Below, one piece after another: positions 59,932 through 64,000 of a DNA stretch of 64,000 nt (positions are counted from its first letter, which is position 1; the number at the start of each line of letters is the position of its first letter). Made by a program: the position numbers and the translations under genes. Where the stretch lies: assembly GCA_964447175.1 (NCBI GenBank), contig CAYURP010000004.1, positions 20,706 through 84,705 on the forward strand. Direction: 5' to 3'. Origin of the DNA: CAYURP01 sp964447175. Lineage in GTDB: Bacteria > Zixibacteria > MSB-5A5 > SM23-73-2. The notes under the pieces were generated by a model, which searched no databases, was not told the DNA's origin, and saw only the letters and a list, made by a program, of their open reading frames with translations.

Positions 59932-61194
59932 ATGATAAAAGAAACGAGTCTTTGCGGTTTTGTAGCTAAGAATGTTAACCAGGCAGCTGATTATATAGGA
60001 AGTGACCAGAATATTCAAAAGATACTTGAAAGAACAACCAATGAGATTGTGGTCAACTTTCCAGTAAAGATGGACGATGATCGGATTGAGATGTTCACCG
60101 GCTACCGGATACAGCATAACGATGTGCTTGGTCCCTTTCAGGGAGGACTACGCTTCCATCGAGGAATTGGCATTGATGAAGTCCGAGCTCTGGCCTGGTG
60201 TATGACCTATAAAACAGCTCTGGTTAATTTACCCCTGGGTGGCGCCAGCGGAGGGATCCAATTTGATCCCTCAAAATACACCTTCAAAGAGATGGAGCGA
60301 ATAACTCGCCGCTTCACCTTTGCTCTGGGAGATAATATTGGACCGGAGTATGACATTCCATCTCCGGACGTTAACACCAATCCCCAGATCATGGCCTGGA
60401 TTCTTGACACCTATCTATCAACTATACCTCCCCGTAAAAGATTAGCTTGCATCCATGTAGTGACGGGCAAACCAGTTGAATCTGGTGGAAGCCTTGGGCG
60501 TAATAAGGCGACAGGTCAGGGAGTAGCTTTTTTGATCGAGCAGTGGGCTAAGGATAAAGGATTTAACTTAAATGGAGTTACATATATAGTTCAGGGATTT
60601 GGAAACGTTGGTTCCTGGACAGCTCGCCTTTTAAAGTCGCGCGGGCTAAAATTGATGGCGGTCGAGGACTTCACCGGAGCAGTCTTCAATCCAGAAGGTA
60701 TCGATCCCGACCAGTTGTCCGAACATGTTAGAATGAATCGCGGAGTAAAAGGATACCCCAATAGTAAATCCATTGATCACAGCAGTTTTTTGAGTACAAA
60801 GGCTGATATATTCATACCCTGTGCCCTGGAGAACCAGATCACCGCTGAAACTGCGCCTATATTGAATGTTAAGCTAATAGCTGAAGGAGCTAATAGTCCC
60901 ACCGATCCGGAGGGCGACGCCATCTTGCAGAAAAAAGGTATTGACGTGATTCCCGATATTTTATGTAATGCAGGTGGAGTAATAGTGAGTTATTTTGAGT
61001 GGCTTCAGAACAAGCGGAGTGAATCCTGGGACTTAGAAGAGGTAGATGGCAAATTACACAAAAAGATAGTGGATGTTTATGTTCGGGTGAGGGATACAGC
61101 CAAGAAGTACAGTACGGATTGGCGTACCGCTGCTTACATCGTAGCTCTCTTACGCCTGGAGACAGTATATAAAGAAAGAGGTATTTTCCCATAA
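59932..61194 (+). CDS. GDH paralogue 3 lacking active-site lysines, probable non-catalytic subunit
   Basis: The 420-residue protein is very similar to paralogue 2 throughout, but two of the lysines that bind substrate and catalyse are changed. GPFKGG is GPFQGG (Gln70, codon CAG at 60139) and GGAKGG is GGASGG (Ser106, codon AGC at 60247). Lys94 and the catalytic Asp146 remain, as does the NAD motif GFGNVGSWTA. The reading frame is intact and well conserved, so it is unlikely to be a plain pseudogene. A regulatory partner of paralogue 2 is the likelier role, as known for the GdhA/GdhB pair of Thermus. Confidence 0.92.
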   Translation: MIKETSLCGFVAKNVNQAADYIGSDQNIQKILERTTNEIVVNFPVKMDDDRIEMFTGYRIQHNDVLGPFQGGLRFHRGIGIDEVRALAWCMTYKTALVNLPLGGASGGIQFDPSKYTFKEMERITRRFTFALGDNIGPEYDIPSPDVNTNPQIMAWILDTYLSTIPPRKRLACIHVVTGKPVESGGSLGRNKATGQGVAFLIEQWAKDKGFNLNGVTYIVQGFGNVGSWTARLLKSRGLKLMAVEDFTGAVFNPEGIDPDQLSEHVRMNRGVKGYPNSKSIDHSSFLSTKADIFIPCALENQITAETAPILNVKLIAEGANSPTDPEGDAILQKKGIDVIPDILCNAGGVIVSYFEWLQNKRSESWDLEEVDGKLHKKIVDVYVRVRDTAKKYSTDWRTAAYIVALLRLETVYKERGIFP

Positions 61195-61220
61195 ATCCCC
61201 CCTCCCACCTTCTATTTTTC

Positions 61221-61250
61221 TTGACAAATATAATTAGCCCATTTTATATT
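61221..61250 (+). promoter_or_regulatory. Sigma-70-type promoter for the cyclophilin lipoprotein gene
   Basis: TTGACA (61221-61226) and TATATT (61245-61250) with an 18-base spacer. The gene start at 61364 leaves a leader of about 105 bases. Confidence 0.6.
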
Positions 61251-61363
61251 TGGAAAAACATCTTCCACCTGAGATGTGGAATTAGAGAATAAAAAAGGAG
61301 GTGATGATTTCTTTATCCGAGTGTAATATTCAACATACAAACTTTATATTAAGGAGCAATGGT

Positions 61364-62023
61364 ATGAAGAAACTGACTATTTTAATATCGTTATTAATTT
61401 TTGTATTTTTGGCCTGTGGAAAAACTAATCAGGAAGCAGAGACTCCAAAAATGGAGGAGGAAAAAGCTGCAGTTAAGACCGAGGCTGAGACCCCTGCAGA
61501 GGAGGGAATGAGCGTCGAGGAGAAGATGGCAATGGAACCACCGGTCTGGGGAACCATTAAGAGGACTCAGAATCCTGTGGTGGTGATCGAGACCAACTTT
61601 GGAACAATAGAACTTGAGCTTTACTGGAAGGAGGCACCTAAGACAGCTGAGAATTTCTTGTATCTGGTTAATGCGGGTTATTATGATGGCCTGATCTTCC
61701 ACAGAGTCGTGCCCGATTTCGTTGTCCAAGGAGGAGACCCATTGGGCAACGGGACCGGGGGCCCGGGATATCAGATACCTGATGAGCCGACGAAGAAAAA
61801 CCATGTCCGGGGGGCATTAGGCATGGCGAAATCGGGCCCCAATACCGCTGGCAGCCAATTCTACATCTGCTTGAGAGCTGCTCCTCACCTGGATGCAGGT
61901 TTCACTGTTTTCGCTCATGTCATCAATGGTATGGATACGGTGGATAAAATCGCCCAAGTGCCTACTGTGGAAGAGAAGCCGCAAGAGGAAATCGTAATGA
62001 CCAAGGTATACGAGAAGGAATAG
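61364..62023 (+). CDS. Lipoprotein peptidyl-prolyl cis-trans isomerase, cyclophilin type
   Basis: From the ATG at 61364 (AAGGAG upstream; the frame extends to 61301 without a good start) the protein has 219 residues. The signal peptide has the lipobox FLAC with Cys18. A Glu/Ala/Lys-rich linker follows (about 20-65), then a cyclophilin domain: GTIELELYWKEAPKTAENF, FHRVVPDFVVQGGDP, GPGYQIPDE, MAKSGPNTAGSQFYI. Key catalytic residues Arg (in HRVV) and Phe/Gln are visible. It folds or isomerises proteins in the periplasm. A terminator at 62048 follows. Confidence 0.93.
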   Translation: MKKLTILISLLIFVFLACGKTNQEAETPKMEEEKAAVKTEAETPAEEGMSVEEKMAMEPPVWGTIKRTQNPVVVIETNFGTIELELYWKEAPKTAENFLYLVNAGYYDGLIFHRVVPDFVVQGGDPLGNGTGGPGYQIPDEPTKKNHVRGALGMAKSGPNTAGSQFYICLRAAPHLDAGFTVFAHVINGMDTVDKIAQVPTVEEKPQEEIVMTKVYEKE

Positions 62024-62047
62024 AACTTTCTACACTTTCGTTTTCGA

Positions 62048-62074
62048 AGCCCACCTAAAGGTGGGCTTTTTTTT
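62048..62074 (+). terminator. Rho-independent terminator after the cyclophilin gene
   Basis: AGCCCACCT and AGGTGGGCT form a perfect 9-bp stem with loop AA, followed by eight T. Confidence 0.92.
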
Positions 62075-62261
62075 GAGTTAAATTAATAGTAAGGATTTTT
62101 AAACAGTTTATGATTTTGTATCATCCTCAGTAAGAGTTACTGTATTATGTAATTCTTTGATATACAGGATGTTATGTAATAAGAAGAAGCAGAATCTAAT
62201 TAAGATTATTTGGTGAATTACTTGGATTATTAAATTAGTTTTATTTTTTTGAATTTTTTTG

Positions 62262-62290
62262 TTGACAAAAGCCCATTTTAGGATTAAATT
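62262..62290 (+). promoter_or_regulatory. Promoter upstream of the long leader of the cohesin-like gene
   Basis: TTGACA (62262-62267) is followed 17 bases later by TAAATT (62285-62290). The gene starts at 62541, so the transcript leader would be about 240 bases. Confidence 0.55.
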
Positions 62291-62360
62291 GAAAATGGGT
62301 GGTTCCCCTCTGCGGGTGTGGGGTAAATAAGCAGAAGTTGATCCAGCAACAGGAACTTGT

Positions 62361-62540
62361 GGAGGTAAAAAAGTTTTTAGTTATTTATGATTTAGTATCG
62401 TAAATAAATAAAGGAGTTGATAGCTGGGTTTTATCTAAACCAGACAAAACTTAAACTTATTTATGCCCCTTATCAAGGAGGTGAGGGAATTCAGAGGGGT
62501 AAAAGGCTTTATGGGTCCCTTATTTGAAAGGAGGTAAGTA
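62361..62540 (+). ncRNA. Conserved 5' leader, possible structured RNA
   Basis: This 180-base leader has a second, decayed copy at 13385. Structured parts include an 8-bp hairpin ATTTATGA/TCGTAAAT, a CTGGGTTT/AAACCAG near-palindrome, and a CCCCT...AGGGG pair around TATCAAGGAGGTGAGG. It ends in AAAGGAGGTAAGTA just before the ATG. A short open frame of 24 codons (62463-62537) ends three bases before that ATG but lacks its own ribosome site. I recognise no known riboswitch class. Confidence 0.5.
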
Positions 62541-63299
62541 ATGTTCAAAAGGATCCAACTACTAATGGCAGTCCTTTTGGTGTTGGCTTTAGTTGCTCCT
62601 GCGTGGGCTAATAAAATAGCCGTGGTGGGTTCATCCCAGGAGGTTTCCTTAAACCTGAACAGTAATCAGGATTTGGGAGCCGTTGTTCTGGCTTTGAAAT
62701 TCGCTGAACCGGGTTCTGATGTTATCTTAAAATCTTTTTCCTTTGAGGGAACCAAGGTGGAATACATCGAATTCAAAGAGGTACTGGTAAATAATGAGGA
62801 TAAGACGGTATTGATCTACGCCATTCCCTTTACGGAGAACTACATTCCTGCTGGTGAAGGAGCGATTGTTAAATTGAGATTTACCGGGAATGACCCCATA
62901 ACCTTACAGACCACAAAGATCTCCCATCAGGATGGTATCAGCCTTATAAGCAAGGAGGCTGATGATCTGGAATTTGAGTTTAATCCAACTCCTGTAGCCA
63001 AACCCACAAAGGAGCTTCCAACTGAGTTTACACTTTCCCAGAACCACCCCAATCCTTTTAACCCTCACACTATAATTGGTTATGCACTTCCTCAGGATGC
63101 TCAGGTGAACCTGGTAATTTACAATGTTTTAGGTCAGAAGGTGAAAACCCTGGTGAATGAATACCAGACTGCTGGTTTCCAGAGCGTGGAATGGGATGGA
63201 ACCAACGACAATGGAAGCGTAACTTCAAGCGGTATTTATTTCTACAAGCTGGTAGCTGGAGATTACACCCAGACCAAGAAGATGGTCATGTTGAAATAG
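62541..63299 (+). CDS. Secreted cohesin-like protein with T9SS type A sorting domain
   Basis: The 252 residues start with a Sec signal peptide (MFKRIQLLMAVLLVLALVAPAWA). A beta-rich domain follows (about 24-145) with the alternation and GEGAIVKLRF segment typical of cohesin-like folds. The C-terminal 85 residues are a T9SS type A sorting/FlgD-like domain: PNPFNPHTIIGYALP, LVIYNVLGQKVKTLV, GIYFYKLVAGDY and KKMVMLK. So it is exported to the cell surface. Cohesins bind dockerins; a dockerin-type protein is encoded at 23882. A strong terminator follows. Confidence 0.85.
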   Translation: MFKRIQLLMAVLLVLALVAPAWANKIAVVGSSQEVSLNLNSNQDLGAVVLALKFAEPGSDVILKSFSFEGTKVEYIEFKEVLVNNEDKTVLIYAIPFTENYIPAGEGAIVKLRFTGNDPITLQTTKISHQDGISLISKEADDLEFEFNPTPVAKPTKELPTEFTLSQNHPNPFNPHTIIGYALPQDAQVNLVIYNVLGQKVKTLVNEYQTAGFQSVEWDGTNDNGSVTSSGIYFYKLVAGDYTQTKKMVMLK

Positions 63300-63320
63300 T
63301 CATTCGGATATTTCTTGTTC

Positions 63321-63355
63321 AAGCCCTCAGCTATAAAAGCTGAGGGCTTTTTTTA
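63321..63355 (+). terminator. Rho-independent terminator after the cohesin-like gene
   Basis: AAGCCCTCAGCT and AGCTGAGGGCTT form a perfect 12-bp stem with a 5-base loop and a T run. The rest of the gap to 63612 holds no recognised feature. Confidence 0.93.
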
Positions 63356-63612
63356 TGGTTATTTTTTAGATAGACTTTTTTGAGTGGGGTCCCAAGATTC
63401 TACTAAACCCAATTTAAGTAAATCAAAAAAGCAATTGTAAAAGTATTTAATCTTTTTGAGGTCTTTAACATTTTCAGATTAATGAATAGTAAACTTAACG
63501 CAAAAAGGGGACTTAAAGTTCAGCACTAAAAAGAAAGTTTATAATTGGTTATGCATGGTTATTTTACCCCACCTGTTTCACAAATAAAGAGATGTAAATG
63601 CTAAGCCCCCTT

Positions 63613-64000
63613 TTAATACCCTTTGACTTTTCTGAGCTGTTGAGCTAATTGAGTGTTTCTGGGATTGAGTTCTAAGGATTTCTCCCAGGCTTTAATCCCC
63701 CGCTCCCAGTAAAGCTTGTTTTTCTCCTGATCTGATAGTTGAAAGTAGCGGTAACCTAAATAGTAGTGCAGGATGTCGTTTCTTTTGTCAAATTCTATTG
63801 CCATTTCAAGTTCTGAAATCGCTTGTTGAAAATCATTATTTCGGGAAAAGATGTCAGATAAAACCAGGTGGGCTGAAAGGTTTTGGGGATTTTCACTATT
63901 AAATTTCCTCAAAAGCGTAATTGCAGAGTCGGCTTTGTTGTCTTCGATCAGAATTTTAGCTTTTTCAAAATCCGAAAGCTGGTAGGATTCAGCTTGAGAG
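63613..64000 (-). CDS. TPR protein, N-terminal part beyond window edge
   Basis: The minus-strand frame ends at TAA (63613-63615) and is still open at the window edge; reading back, it continues ESYQLSDFEKAKILIEDN before LLRKFNSENPQNLSAH. So the TTG at 63912 is only an internal codon and the N-terminus is outside the window. Helix pairs (DFQQAISELEMAIEFDKRN, then YWERGIKAWEKSLELNPRN) are TPR units. Partner and function are unknown. Confidence 0.88.
   Translation of the reverse strand, partial: SQAESYQLSDFEKAKILIEDNKADSAITLLRKFNSENPQNLSAHLVLSDIFSRNNDFQQAISELEMAIEFDKRNDILHYYLGYRYFQLSDQEKNKLYWERGIKAWEKSLELNPRNTQLAQQLRKVKGY

Noticed and set aside
62463..62537. 24-codon frame in the leader, ending three bases before the cohesin-like start
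   Set aside because: Not called as a gene: no ribosome site, and the decayed copy at 13 kb has a frame shift. It could still act as a leader peptide.
62361..62540. Cyclic-di-GMP or other known riboswitch
   Set aside because: No conserved core of a class I know could be matched; only called a possible structured leader.

Overview
The window looks like a chromosomal segment (roughly 43% GC by eye) of an uncultured-type Gram-negative bacterium of the wider FCB lineages, possibly Zixibacteria-like. The evidence is Kdo/LPS genes, a type IX secretion (T9SS)-type C-terminal sorting domain, a dockerin-type secreted protein, an MglA/roadblock cluster, and promoters of ordinary TTGACA/TATAAT form rather than the Bacteroidetes form. 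The phylum assignment is inference; the gene calls are much firmer.

Layout. 1-3.1 kb (minus strand): kdsB-pyrG-kdsA, CMP-Kdo supply and CTP synthesis. 3.2-6.2 kb: a YbjQ-family protein, a repeat island, signal peptidase I and a polytopic membrane protein. 6.3-11.3 kb: surface polysaccharide genes (GDP-D-rhamnose pathway, UDP-sugar dehydrogenase, Wzi-like barrel). 11.3-14 kb: ispE, spoVG, tRNA-Gln, a GyrI-like lipoprotein, a decayed gene start and a CBM48 protein. 14.3-21.4 kb: yicC-gmk-rpoZ-topA-xerC-hslV-hslU. 21.4-29.2 kb: argF, a thioesterase, a dockerin protein, ferredoxin plus flavin reductase, rpsT and murJ. 29.2-31 kb: a repeat-rich island with a possible PD-(D/E)XK protein and mscL. 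31.3-45 kb: one long plus-strand unit running comEC, DUF4388, four roadblock proteins around an MglA GTPase, then pilB-pilT-pilC and a PilS-like kinase. 45.1-52.8 kb: the complete F1Fo ATP synthase operon, interrupted by repeats between atpG and atpD. 52.8-61.2 kb: three glutamate dehydrogenase-family genes, a two-component system of NtrB/NtrC type, a sigma-54 promoter and a paired-cysteine-motif protein. 61.3-64 kb: a lipoprotein cyclophilin, a cohesin-like T9SS cargo with a long leader, and the end of a TPR gene.

Most notable points. (1) The third GDH paralogue lacks two active-site lysines (K to Q and K to S) and sits 33 bp behind an intact paralogue, which suggests a catalytic/regulatory GDH pair under sigma-54 control. 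(2) A decayed remnant of the same NtrC-type regulator lies before the first gdh gene, recording an old duplication. (3) Several dispersed palindromic repeats share one architecture: an outer stem, two hairpin arms and usually an 8-nt linker, with arm sequences that change while keeping their pairing. (4) A roughly 200-bp 5' leader is present in two copies 49 kb apart. (5) ComEC, a multi-roadblock/MglA module and the type IV pilus motors are co-oriented and nearly contiguous.
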